NCBI GenBank assembly: GCA_030447525.1
Contig: JAUJOR010000005.1
Coordinates: forward strand, 289,307-353,306
Source: Chloroflexota bacterium
GTDB taxonomy: Bacteria > Chloroflexota > UBA11872 > UBA12225
Length of the DNA: 64,000 bases
Direction: 5' to 3'
Both the position numbers and the translations under genes were made by a program. The notes under the pieces were generated by a model that did not search any database, was not told the DNA's origin, and was given only the letters and a program-made list of their open reading frames with translations. Shown piece by piece: positions 1-8,387 of this stretch. The stretch's first letter is position 1; every line of letters starts with the position of its first letter.

Positions 1-1021
1 CTTCTGCGTCTTCCGGCCGCACGCTCATTACAATCTGGTCAATCACCGTGTCCGCGGAAACGCCTTCGGCGTCAGCTTCGAAATTCAGGATCAGCCGATG
101 GCGCAGCGCCGGATGTGCCACTCGCCGGATATCGTCAAAGGCCACGTTGTAGCGCCCTTCCAGCAAGGCGTTGATCTTGCCCGCCAGCACCAGGGCGATG
201 GCCCCGCGGGGGCTGGCGCCAAAGCGGACGTACTCGCGGGCCGCCCGCGGGGCCTCCGGACTGTCCGGCCGGGTGGCCATGACCAGCCGGGCGGCGTATT
301 CCTTGACGTGCTGGGCGATGGGCACTTGACGGGCCAGGGCCTGCATGCGCAGGATGTCCTCGGCCCCGGCGACGCGCCGCACCTCCGGCACCCGGTCTGA
401 GGTGGTGCGATCGAGGATGCTCACCAGCTCGTCGGCAGAGGGAAAGCCGACGTTGATCTTGAACAGGAAGCGGTCGAGCTGCGCCTCCGGCAGGGGGTAG
501 GTGCCTTCCATCTCGATGGGATTCTGGGTAGCCAGCACCATGAACGGGGATGGGAGCCGGCGCTGGACGTTGGCCACCGTCACTTGCGTCTCGGCCATCG
601 CCTCCAGAAGGGCGGCCTGAGTCTTCGGCGTCGCCCGGTTGATCTCGTCGGCCAGGATGAGGTTGGCAAAGACCGGGCCGGGCTCGAATCGGAAGCGGCG
701 CTCGCCGGATGGCTCGTCACTGATGATGTTTGTGCCGGTGATATCGGCCGGCATCAGGTCCGGTGTAAATTGCACCCGGGAGTACTCCAGGTGCAGCACG
801 TCCGCCAGGGCCCGCACGAGGCGAGTCTTGCCCAGTCCAGGGACGCCTTCCAGCAGGACGTGACTGCTCCCGGCCAGCAGGCAGATCAGCACGCCCCGTA
901 GCACGTCCTCCTGGCCGACGATGACCTGCTGAACCTCGTGAATGATCTCCCGAATCTGGCGCTGAAAGCGTTCCACCTCCGCCGACCCGGCCCGGCCACT
1001 ACCTGCCTCGTACCGTTCCAC
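1..1021 (-). CDS. MoxR-family AAA+ ATPase (3' end outside window)
   Basis: MoxR AAA+ ATPases act as chaperone-like motors that mature metal-dependent or membrane-protein complexes. The frame is open from a GTG at 1021 to the window edge, so the C-terminus is missing. Visible are a Walker A motif GVPGLGKT at about residues 59-66, a Walker B segment LILADEINRA at about 121-130, and the ATQNP sensor motif characteristic of MoxR. No in-frame ATG lies between the upstream stop (1055-1057) and the GTG, so GTG or an upstream CTG is the start. It lies about 90 bases downstream of the DUF4175-like gene on the same strand, the usual MoxR arrangement with membrane-anchored partners. Confidence 0.9.
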   Translation of the reverse strand, partial: MERYEAGSGRAGSAEVERFQRQIREIIHEVQQVIVGQEDVLRGVLICLLAGSSHVLLEGVPGLGKTRLVRALADVLHLEYSRVQFTPDLMPADITGTNIISDEPSGERRFRFEPGPVFANLILADEINRATPKTQAALLEAMAETQVTVANVQRRLPSPFMVLATQNPIEMEGTYPLPEAQLDRFLFKINVGFPSADELVSILDRTTSDRVPEVRRVAGAEDILRMQALARQVPIAQHVKEYAARLVMATRPDSPEAPRAAREYVRFGASPRGAIALVLAGKINALLEGRYNVAFDDIRRVAHPALRHRLILNFEADAEGVSADTVIDQIVMSVRPEDAE

Positions 1022-1111
1022 CGTGTCATCCGTCTCTTTCAGGGTCGCTGCGGTTCAGGCGCCGGCCGGGATGGTGTGCGTCTCGCAGTCGGCGTCGTGG
1101 ACGGCGGGCGG

Positions 1112-3007
1112 CTATGGCCGGGTCTGTCCCGCCGCCCCGGCAGCCCCGCCGCCGGCCGAGCCACTCCCACCGGCCGGCGCCGGCGCTGCGGGTCTCGTCT
1201 GGTCTGGCGTGAAGTACTCGCGCACCGGCGCGGTGAGCTCCCAGGGCACGCTGTTGACGTCCGGCCCCGCCCCGATGGGGGCGGCGCTGGCCGGGCCCGC
1301 CGCCGCGCCGGCGCCGGCCGCCGGCGGGGGCGCCGGGGCGGCGTTAGGGCTCGGCGGGCGCCACTGCGAAGGGCCGGGCCGCACCTCCGCCTCGACCTCA
1401 ACCGGACGGGCCTCCACCGCCAGGCGGTGCGGCGCCCCTTGCGCCTCCCCGCCGGCAGCGGAGCCGGCCCCTTGACCGCCCCCCTGTCCTTGCCGTCCGG
1501 CGCCACGAAGGGCCTCTTCCAGCTCCGCCAGCCCCGCCCCGGTGGCGGCCGAGTCCCCACCCTGCCGTGACGACTGCTGCCCCTGCTGGCCTTGCTGCCC
1601 CTGCTGCCCTTGCTGCCCCTGCTGCCCTTGCTGCCCTTGCTGCGCTTGCTGGCCCGGCAGCTGCGGCTGCCCACCCTGCTGCAGCTCGCGTCCCCGCTGC
1701 TCCAGCTCGCGCTGCGCTTGGGCCTGCTGCCCGGTGTCTCGCACCTGGTTGGCGGCCTCGCGGATGGCCTGCTGCGCGTCCTGGTTGCGGAACTGCTGCA
1801 GGGCCTCGCCGGCCCGCCCGGCGGCGTTGGCCAGGGCTTGATCCTTCTCGCTGATGTTCTGGGACGCCTGCTGAAAGGCCTGGGCGAGCGCCTGGCGCTC
1901 CCCGGGGCTCAGGCGAGAGACTTGGTCGGCCACCTGATTCAGCTGCTGGCCCGCCCGCTGGGTGTCGCCGCCACGCAGCGCCTCACCCGCCTCCCGCCCG
2001 CTCTGGGTCTGGCGCAGGGCGTTCCCCAGGTCCTGGAGGGCCCTTTCTCGCTGCGCCAGGTTGGCGCTCTGCTGGCTGCGAGCCTCTTCCTGGGCCCGCT
2101 GATTGGCATCGGGCTGCCCGTGCTGGCCTTGCTGGCCTTGCTGGCCTTGCTGCCCCACCTGCCCTGCCGGCTGGTCGCCCACCTGGCCTGGCCGGTCGGT
2201 CTGGCCCCTGATCCCGTCCAGCCCTTGCCCGGTGGCGCTGTCCTCCGGCCGCGGCGGTTGGGCCAGGGCTTCGTCCGGACGGCCCGTTTGGGCCAGGGCC
2301 AGCTTCTCTCCCGCCGCACCCGGTACCAGGGACCCCGGCCCCGAGGACCGCAGGACGACGAGCAGGGCCGTCGCCAGCATAGCCGCCGCCAGGCCGGTGC
2401 GTCCTAGGGCCGTGCGACGGGCCCCGCTCCCGCGGGCCAGTATGGGGACGGCGCTGCGGGGGACGATCTGCGCCGCTGTCGCCGTCGCATCGCGAACCTG
2501 CAGCTCGGCCAGGGCGCCGGCTGCCCGGCCGTCGACCAGCTCCAGGGCCGTGGCCAGGCGCTCACGGAGGCCCAGGACGGCGTCGGCGCTGCGAGCGGCC
2601 TCCAGCGGGCCCACCTGGCGGCGGGCGGCGCGGGCCACCGTCCACAAGGCAACGGCCGTGCCTCCCAACAGGGTCAGCCACAGGACACCTGGGGCGATGA
2701 AGGCCCGGGCCAGGATCACGCCCCAAAAAACGATGGCCGCGAACAAGAGCCCGGCCAAGGGCGCCGCTTCCAGGGTGCGGCGCCAGCGCAGGCGCGTGGC
2801 CACGGCGCGGAGATGGTGCTCGATGGGCGACGCCTGACCCGGGGGCAAGAAGCCCCGCTGAGGGGCGGCACGCCGTCCCGAGGGAATACCGCCACGGCCA
2901 CGTCCACCCCGCACGTGTCGCAAGCGCTGCAGAGCCGGCGCCAACCCGGAGCCGAGGGCAGTTGCAGCGGTGCGGAGGCGGTATGATGGGCGCCCGGGCT
3001 GGACCAA
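1112..3007 (-). CDS. DUF4175-like membrane protein with Gln/Gly-rich repeats
   Basis: About 631 residues. Two hydrophobic spans lie near residues 84-125 and another near 205-222, bracketing a motif (EAARSADAVLGLRERLATALEL) that resembles DUF4175 proteins found next to MoxR genes. The middle and end are rich in Q, G, A and R, with helical Q-rich stretches and two collagen-like (GQQ)n tracts, then a Pro/Ala tail. The start is a TTG preceded by AGAAGG at good spacing, which is why I keep it, but the first 55 residues look unlike the family and a start near 2848 is possible. Function is unknown; probably a cell-envelope partner of the MoxR ATPase. Confidence 0.7.
   Translation of the reverse strand: MVQPGRPSYRLRTAATALGSGLAPALQRLRHVRGGRGRGGIPSGRRAAPQRGFLPPGQASPIEHHLRAVATRLRWRRTLEAAPLAGLLFAAIVFWGVILARAFIAPGVLWLTLLGGTAVALWTVARAARRQVGPLEAARSADAVLGLRERLATALELVDGRAAGALAELQVRDATATAAQIVPRSAVPILARGSGARRTALGRTGLAAAMLATALLVVLRSSGPGSLVPGAAGEKLALAQTGRPDEALAQPPRPEDSATGQGLDGIRGQTDRPGQVGDQPAGQVGQQGQQGQQGQHGQPDANQRAQEEARSQQSANLAQRERALQDLGNALRQTQSGREAGEALRGGDTQRAGQQLNQVADQVSRLSPGERQALAQAFQQASQNISEKDQALANAAGRAGEALQQFRNQDAQQAIREAANQVRDTGQQAQAQRELEQRGRELQQGGQPQLPGQQAQQGQQGQQGQQGQQGQQGQQGQQSSRQGGDSAATGAGLAELEEALRGAGRQGQGGGQGAGSAAGGEAQGAPHRLAVEARPVEVEAEVRPGPSQWRPPSPNAAPAPPPAAGAGAAAGPASAAPIGAGPDVNSVPWELTAPVREYFTPDQTRPAAPAPAGGSGSAGGGAAGAAGQTRP
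1573..1652 (-). repeat. 9-base tandem repeat coding (GQQ)n
   Basis: Nine-base units reading ctgctgccc, ttgctgccc or ttgctggcc on the plus strand repeat about eight times and encode a run of Gly-Gln-Gln on the minus strand. A second shorter tract of the same kind is at about 2117-2155. The length is likely to vary between strains by slippage. Confidence 0.85.
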
Positions 3008-3027
3008 CGTTTACCTTCTCTCTACAT

Positions 3028-3053
3028 TAATTACGTACGTACACGAATTAGGA
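3028..3053. promoter_or_regulatory. AT-rich intergenic segment with TACGTACGTA palindrome
   Basis: A short AT-rich island in otherwise GC-rich DNA holds ATTAATTACGTACGTACACG. It lies just upstream of the minus-strand DUF4175-like gene and may be its promoter or an operator. No matching -35/-10 pair is clear to me. Confidence 0.35.
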
Positions 3054-3160
3054 AGCTGTCCGCCGTGTCCGCCGGTCGTGACCAGATCGTCTGCGATCCG
3101 AGCCCCTGGTGCTTCTAGCTGCCGGCGGTTACCCGCGCCGCCCACGTGCCAGGTAAACGT

Positions 3161-3229
3161 TGCCCCTGGACGCCTTGGTTCCCATGGGCGGTGTCGTGCC
3201 CCTGGACGCCTTGGTTCCCATGGGCGGTG
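3161..3229. repeat. 33-base direct repeat, two exact copies, 36-base period
   Basis: The 33 bases starting TGCCCCTGGACGCC at 3161-3193 recur exactly at 3197-3229, separated by TCG. They lie in the roughly 385-base intergenic stretch 3008-3392, which otherwise holds no gene I can support. Each copy contains CCATGGG. Nothing links the repeat to a function. Confidence 0.9.
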
Positions 3230-3392
3230 CATCAAACCCTTCCGACGGGTATGCTTCACCTTACCATCGTCCAGTAACGACGTAAAGCGTTGCTCGAGAT
3301 GCGGTGACGCGGTAAGGAGGCGTGCCCTGCCTCCAGCAGGACCGCCTGCGGGTGGGGCGGAAACAGGCGAGGGAGCCAGTCCTCTGAGCGAC

Positions 3393-3929
3393 GTGACGAG
3401 AGCGGCCGGCGAGGTTAGCCCCCGCAGAGGCGCTCTAAAGAAGGGGCGTAACCATGGGCGGGCCGCTGGGGCGTCGTTCCGCGACCAGGCGCGGCGCGCC
3501 CTGCGCTCCGACGGCCACCGCATGACCCAGCAGCGTGAAATCCTGCTGGACGTCATCGAGCACGCCGGCGAGCACCTCGACGCAGATGGGCTGTACCGCC
3601 TGGCTCGCGAACGTGACCGCCGTATCAGTCTGTCCACGGTCTACCGCACCTTAGCGCTCTTGAAGCAGCACGACCTGGTGGAAGAGCTCCACCTCAGCGA
3701 GGAGCACCACCACTACGAGGTCAAGACCACTGCTAGACACTACCATCTGGTATGCACCGCGTGCGGCCGGGTGGAGGAGTTTGGCAGCGAAGGGGTCGAG
3801 CGTCTGCGCGAGGAGCTGCGCCGCGAGCGCGGCTTCGAGGTGGCCTCCATCGACCTGGACATCGCCGGGCACTGCGCCCGCTGCGCCGCCAGCGCTACCT
3901 CCACCGGACGCAACACCCAGGCCGTATAA
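3393..3929 (+). CDS. Fur-family metal-responsive repressor
   Basis: Ferric-uptake-regulator family DNA-binding protein (Fur, Zur or PerR type; which metal cannot be told). The winged helix runs from ALRSDGHRMTQQREILL through LSTVYRTLALLKQHDLVEEL, followed by the metal/dimerisation domain with HHHYEV, HYHLVCTACG and a final CARC, giving two CxxC pairs for structural zinc. The start is unclear. The homologous region begins before the internal ATG at 3522, and the nearest in-frame upstream start is this GTG. A better-placed ATG (3454, with GAAGGGG ahead of it) is in another frame and stops at TGA overlapping the 3522 ATG. Confidence 0.9.
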   Translation: MTRAAGEVSPRRGALKKGRNHGRAAGASFRDQARRALRSDGHRMTQQREILLDVIEHAGEHLDADGLYRLARERDRRISLSTVYRTLALLKQHDLVEELHLSEEHHHYEVKTTARHYHLVCTACGRVEEFGSEGVERLREELRRERGFEVASIDLDIAGHCARCAASATSTGRNTQAV

Positions 3930-3930
3930 T
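3925..3930 (+). promoter_or_regulatory. -10 box TATAAT for near-leaderless gene
   Basis: TATAAT ends nine bases before the ATG at 3940 and overlaps the last codons of the Fur gene. That spacing puts transcription start at or within a few bases of the ATG, leaving no room for a ribosome binding site. Confidence 0.5.
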
Positions 3931-3939
3931 CCCGCCCGC

Positions 3940-4578
3940 ATGACCAGCCTGCCGCCGGACGCGGCCGGGCGAGGTGACGGGGAATCGCCGGCTGACGCCC
4001 GGCCGGGTACGGGAGAGTTGCAGGCAAGATCACCGCGAACCGGCGCCCCACCGGGGGCTTCGCCCCACCCGATCCAGTCCCCGGGGCCCGGCAATGCGAT
4101 GCGCGCCGCACCGCCGGTACGTGCCTCCGGCGCTCCCATCGAGCTGTCCCTGGATTTGCGTTTCACCCCGCCGGACAAGGTGCTGTCCCGGCTCTTCGGT
4201 GCCCTGGAGCGGGTCGGTCCCGACGTAATTCTCCTCGTGCTGATGCGGGACACGCCGGAGTATGCCAGCGTGCTGGCCGGGGCGTACCAGGCGCTACGTG
4301 CCCGTGGCTACGTCTCCGACAGCTCTCGCACCCCCCAGGGGGGCCAGCGCCTGCGAGTGCAGCGGCGCAGCGAGTGGGAGGGGGGGCGGGGCCGTTCGGG
4401 GCGGGAGACGGTGCCGCTCACGGCGCCCAGGGAGCGTGAGGACGTCCCTGAGCCGCTACCCCTGCCTCCGGATGAGGAGCCGGAGGCCGCAGCCCCTCCC
4501 GCCCCGGCCGTGGAAGCACCCGCCTCGGCGCCGAACGCCGGCGGCGCCTCAGGCGGCACGATCGAGCGCCAGCCCTAG
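3940..4578 (+). CDS. DUF2249-like (TusA-fold) domain protein
   Basis: 212 residues. The N-terminal 60 or so are Pro/Gly/Ala-rich and probably disordered. Residues of about 68-145 (from IELSLDLRFTPPDKVLSRL to QRLRVQRR) resemble DUF2249/TusA-like small alpha/beta domains, which occur with redox and sulfur or hemerythrin-type proteins. The tail is again Pro/Glu/Ala-rich. The ATG was chosen because a TATAAT lies just upstream and nothing upstream in frame looks like protein. Its 3' end overlaps the convergent queG gene by 30 bases. Family assignment is by eye and the role is unknown. Confidence 0.65.
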   Translation: MTSLPPDAAGRGDGESPADARPGTGELQARSPRTGAPPGASPHPIQSPGPGNAMRAAPPVRASGAPIELSLDLRFTPPDKVLSRLFGALERVGPDVILLVLMRDTPEYASVLAGAYQALRARGYVSDSSRTPQGGQRLRVQRRSEWEGGRGRSGRETVPLTAPREREDVPEPLPLPPDEEPEAAAPPAPAVEAPASAPNAGGASGGTIERQP

Positions 4579-5700
4579 CTCCTCACGGAGGGCCGAGGCG
4601 TCGGTCGTCCGCTGGACGCCCGCCCAGGCCCGTTCCAACGCCCGGCGCGCCTCCCGCTGGGGAAAGCGGCCCAGGGCCCAGGCGGCGTGCTCCCGCACCA
4701 GGGGATGAGCCTCCTCATCCGAGAGTGTGCCGGCCAGCGCCGGGATGGCCACCGGGTCTGCCAGGTTGCCCAGGGCAACGCAGGCGTTGCGCTGCAGTCC
4801 CCAGCGCTTGGCGCGTAGCACGGGAGTGCCTCGGTAGCGCGCCCGGAACGCCTCGTCCGTCAGCGTCAGCAGGGGCAAGAGGCGTGGAAAGGCTGCCTCG
4901 TCATCATAGGCCCGCAGGGCCTCGATCCGCCCGGGCAAGGGCTTGCGGTTCACCGGGCAGACCTCCTGACAATCGTCACAGCCGAAGATCCACTCTCCCA
5001 TCAGTGGGCGCAGGTGGCGCGGGATCCGCTCTTTGAGCTCAATGGTCAGGAAGGAGATGCAGCGGGAGTTGTCCAGCACCCCTGGCGCCACCAGCGCTCC
5101 AGTAGGACACACGTCCAAGCAGCGCCGGCAGGCCCCACAAGACTTGCCCACGGGCTGATCTGGCTCCAGCTCCAGGTCGAGGATGATCTCGCACAGGAAG
5201 GCCCACGACCCGGCGCCGGGCAGCAGGAGCATGGTGTTCTTACCGAACCAGCCAAGCCCTGCCCGCTGCGCCACAGCCCGTTCAGCCAGGGGACTACTGT
5301 CGACAAAGATACGGCCGGCCACCGGTCGCCCGGCGATCGTTTCGATGCCGTTCAGCAGGTCGCGCCCCAGGTCCTTGAGCACGTCGTGGTAGTCCCGGCC
5401 CCAGGCGTAGCGGGCCACCCGTCCCCGGGGGACACCCGGCCGGCGCGTCGGCGCCGGACGGACGCCCAGGTAGCTCGCGGCCAGGGCCAGGATGCTCCTC
5501 GCCCCAGGCAGCAGCTCCTGGGGGCGAGTGGCCAGGCGGGCCCGCTCGGGGGTGAACCAGCGCAGCCCGTCCATCATTCCGGCACGGATGCGCTCCTGAA
5601 TCGCGGCCTCAGCCGCCCGCAGTGGCGCGGCATCGGAGATCCCCACGCGATCGAAGCCGCACTCCAGGGCGGCTCGCTTGACGTCCTCGGTGAGACTCAT
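4549..5700 (-). CDS. queG: Epoxyqueuosine reductase QueG
   Basis: Catalyses the last step of queuosine biosynthesis in tRNA, reducing epoxyqueuosine with cobalamin and two 4Fe-4S clusters. The N-terminal region contains the cobalamin-domain motifs, including RYAWGRDYHDVLK and GLGWFGKNTMLLLPGAGSW. Two ferredoxin-type motifs follow, CGACRRCLDVCPTGA and CDDCQEVCPVN, with an extra CISFLTIE cysteine. The C-terminus is a HEAT-like helical tail (NACVALGNLADPVAIPALA), as in the long form of the family. 383 residues is normal. The ATG has GAGGGG close upstream. Confidence 0.95.
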   Translation of the reverse strand: MSLTEDVKRAALECGFDRVGISDAAPLRAAEAAIQERIRAGMMDGLRWFTPERARLATRPQELLPGARSILALAASYLGVRPAPTRRPGVPRGRVARYAWGRDYHDVLKDLGRDLLNGIETIAGRPVAGRIFVDSSPLAERAVAQRAGLGWFGKNTMLLLPGAGSWAFLCEIILDLELEPDQPVGKSCGACRRCLDVCPTGALVAPGVLDNSRCISFLTIELKERIPRHLRPLMGEWIFGCDDCQEVCPVNRKPLPGRIEALRAYDDEAAFPRLLPLLTLTDEAFRARYRGTPVLRAKRWGLQRNACVALGNLADPVAIPALAGTLSDEEAHPLVREHAAWALGRFPQREARRALERAWAGVQRTTDASALREELGLALDRAA

Positions 5701-5879
5701 CGCCCCTCGTTCTGCCCCTCCCCGGACGGGCGATCCCCAGGTCCGCGCCGGGGTCAGCGGCCGGGCAACACCCGGACCAAGTCCTGTCAGGGCTCAGAAT
5801 GCAAGTATAGGGCGCGTGGTACGACCGGTAGCGCGCGGCGCTGCCGGCGCCCCGCCCCGGTTTGCTAGGATTGGGCCCC

Positions 5880-8129
5880 GTGAGCGTTGCCATCGCCCCC
5901 GGTGTTGCCCCGCATGGCCAGGGACAGGCCCCGCCTCGCGATCTGGACGCCTTCCTCTACGGCCACGACCCCCTCCCTCGCGTCGTCGCCGTCGAGCCGG
6001 CAGGGGGCAACAGCGTGACCCTTTATCGGCGGGACGCGGATCGGTCGCTGCAAACGGAGACGGCGACGTTTAGCCCCTGGCTCGTCGTCGCCGAAGACCA
6101 GCTCGCCGTCCTGCCGGAGCGAGAGCGCGAGGTGCACCCTCTGCTGGGGGCCGCTCCGATGAACCGCCTGGTACTGTTCCCGCATCGGGGGGCGCACGCC
6201 CGTGCCGTAGCGGCCTTGCGTGCCGCCGAGGCGCCCCACTTCAGCTACACCTCGGCGGTGAGCCAGTACCTGACCATCTCCGGGCGCACCCTCTTCCACG
6301 GGATGCGTTTCGAGGAGCTCCACCGCGTCCAGCTGGACGTTGAGACCACCTCGCTGCACCCCGGCGCGCCGGAGGCAGCCGTGCTCCTCGTGGCCATCAC
6401 TGACAATCGGGGCGTCGAGGAGGTGCACAGCGCCCACGTCGGTGGCGAGGCGGCCCTCCTCCGCCGCCTCACGGCCCGTGTTGCCGAGCTCGATCCGGAC
6501 GTAATTGAAGGCCACAACCTGGTCGATTTCGACATCCCTTACTTGGTCAAGCGAGGCCAGGCCCTGGGCGTCCCGATCACCTGGGGGCGCGAGGGGCAGC
6601 CGGTATGGCTCCAGGAGCGAGAGGGGCGCTACAAGGTTGGCGCCCGCATCCTGCCGTCGATGCGCGTCCACGTCCACGGGCGCCACGTGGTGGACACCTT
6701 CCAGCAAATCCAGCGCTACGATAGCCAGGGCAAGCTGGAGAGCTACGCCCTCAAGCCGGTCATGGAGTCTCTGGAGCTGGTGCGCCCCGACCGTGAGTTC
6801 GTCGATCGCACCCAGATCAGCGAGCTGTGGCGCGCCGACCCCCACCGTTTGGCCCGCTACTGCCTGGATGACGCGCGTGACGTGCGTGGCCTGGCCGACC
6901 TGATCACCCCCACGGAGTTCTATCAGGCGCAGATCGTCCCCCGCTCATACCAGGACGTGGCCACGGGGGGCACAGGCGAAAAGATCAACGCCGTGCTGGT
7001 GCGGGCGTACGTCACCCGGCGCGAAGCCCTGCCCCTGCCCCAGCCCTCCCGCCCGTACCCGGGGGGATACTCCGAGCTACGTGCGGCCGGCGTGTTCCGC
7101 CGGGTTGTCAAGTGCGACGTAGAGAGCCTGTATCCGGCCGTAATGCAGCGCTTCGGCTACAAGCCGCAGTCTGATAGGCTGGACATCTTCTTGCCCCTCC
7201 TGGCCGAGCTGACGCAGCGGCGCCTGGCGGCGAAGCGCCGCCTGCGCCGGGGCACGGCCGCTGAACGGGCCTACTGGAACGGCCTCTCGTCTTCCTACAA
7301 GGTGTTGATCAACTCCTTTTACGGCTACCTGGGATACGCCCGGGCCCTCTTTAACGACTTCGATGCGGCCGAGCAGGTGACTACCACCGGACAGAGGCTG
7401 ATCAAGGAGGTCCTGGCGGCCCTGGAGGCCCGGGGCAGCGAGATCATCGAGGTGGACACAGACGGGGTGTACTTTGTGCCCCCGCCGGACGTGGAGGGCG
7501 AGGCGCAAGAGCTGGCCTTCGTCGAGGCCATTGGCAAGGTGCTCCCGGCGGGGATCAACCTGGCCCACGACGGGCGCTTCGCCGGAATGGTGTCCCTCAA
7601 GCAAAAGACCTACTTCCTACTCACCTACGATGGCCGCCTGCTGGCCACGGGGTCTAGCCTGCGCTCGCGGCGGGACGAGCTGTACCTACGAGAGTTCTTG
7701 CAGGAGGCCGCCGTTACCCTGATCCAGGGGACGCTGGAGGACGTCAGCCGCCTCTATCTCGCCGCAGTCAAGCGGATCCAGAGCGGCGCCCTCAACGTAG
7801 TAGAGTTCGCCCGGCGAGAAAGCATCACCCACAAGACTCACAGCTCACCGGGACTGCGCCGGCTGGCCGCGGCCGCCAAGGGAATCCCCGTGGGGCAGCA
7901 GGTCCTCGTCTACCAGCGCCCCGATGGCAGCCTGGCCCTCACCAGCGAGTACGCCGGTGACGAAGACCGAGACTACCTCCTGCGACGCCTGCATGACATG
8001 GCCGGGCGCTTCGCCGGCCTCTGCCCCGGCGGGGCCAAAGGGGACATGTTCAAGCGCCTCTTCCCCCTGCTCACCGGCAGCCGCGAGCCCCCCACCGAGC
8101 ATCACGTGCAGCTTTCCCTCTTCGGGTAG
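5880..8129 (+). CDS. polB: B-family DNA polymerase with 3'-5' exonuclease domain
   Basis: 749 residues from the GTG. The exonuclease domain shows LDVETTSLHP (Exo I), EGHNLVDFDIPYL (Exo II) and YCLDDARDV (Exo III), so proofreading residues are present. The polymerase domain shows motif A KCDVESLYPAVM, motif B SSSYKVLINSFYGYLG and motif C EVDTDGVYF. The last residues are QLSLFG, matching the bacterial sliding-clamp-binding motif QLxLF as in E. coli Pol II. Likely used for repair or restart synthesis. Start: GTG at 5880, eight bases after a TAGGAT box; a TTG at 5862 is also open. It stands alone between queG (divergent) and a FAH-family gene. Confidence 0.95.
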   Translation: MSVAIAPGVAPHGQGQAPPRDLDAFLYGHDPLPRVVAVEPAGGNSVTLYRRDADRSLQTETATFSPWLVVAEDQLAVLPEREREVHPLLGAAPMNRLVLFPHRGAHARAVAALRAAEAPHFSYTSAVSQYLTISGRTLFHGMRFEELHRVQLDVETTSLHPGAPEAAVLLVAITDNRGVEEVHSAHVGGEAALLRRLTARVAELDPDVIEGHNLVDFDIPYLVKRGQALGVPITWGREGQPVWLQEREGRYKVGARILPSMRVHVHGRHVVDTFQQIQRYDSQGKLESYALKPVMESLELVRPDREFVDRTQISELWRADPHRLARYCLDDARDVRGLADLITPTEFYQAQIVPRSYQDVATGGTGEKINAVLVRAYVTRREALPLPQPSRPYPGGYSELRAAGVFRRVVKCDVESLYPAVMQRFGYKPQSDRLDIFLPLLAELTQRRLAAKRRLRRGTAAERAYWNGLSSSYKVLINSFYGYLGYARALFNDFDAAEQVTTTGQRLIKEVLAALEARGSEIIEVDTDGVYFVPPPDVEGEAQELAFVEAIGKVLPAGINLAHDGRFAGMVSLKQKTYFLLTYDGRLLATGSSLRSRRDELYLREFLQEAAVTLIQGTLEDVSRLYLAAVKRIQSGALNVVEFARRESITHKTHSSPGLRRLAAAAKGIPVGQQVLVYQRPDGSLALTSEYAGDEDRDYLLRRLHDMAGRFAGLCPGGAKGDMFKRLFPLLTGSREPPTEHHVQLSLFG

Positions 8130-8137
8130 CTCTCCTG

Positions 8138-8157
8138 TACGTACGTCTACGTACGTC
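8138..8157. repeat. Tandem TACGTACGTC pair
   Basis: TACGTACGTC occurs twice in tandem just after the polB stop, followed by the palindrome GTCGGCGCCGAC (8155-8166). The same TACGTACGT core is in the intergenic region at 3032. Possible terminator or protein-binding site; no function can be shown. The rest of 8130-8387 holds no gene I can support. Confidence 0.6.
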
Positions 8158-8387
8158 GGCGCCGACGGATCGTTGCCTTGATTGCTGCACCCGGCCCAGT
8201 ACCGTGCCACCATGATGTCGCTCGGTGCCCCCATCTCGAGAATACCCAGGGAAACCACCGTCGCCGAGTGCTAGGACGTAGCGGCGCCCTGAGGTGTAGC
8301 CGTCTCCACAGCGGCCGGTGAGCAGCCCCTGCGGGGCCACGCGGCTAGGTATCCTCTCCAGACGCAGGTCAAGAGAGGAGCGAGGGC

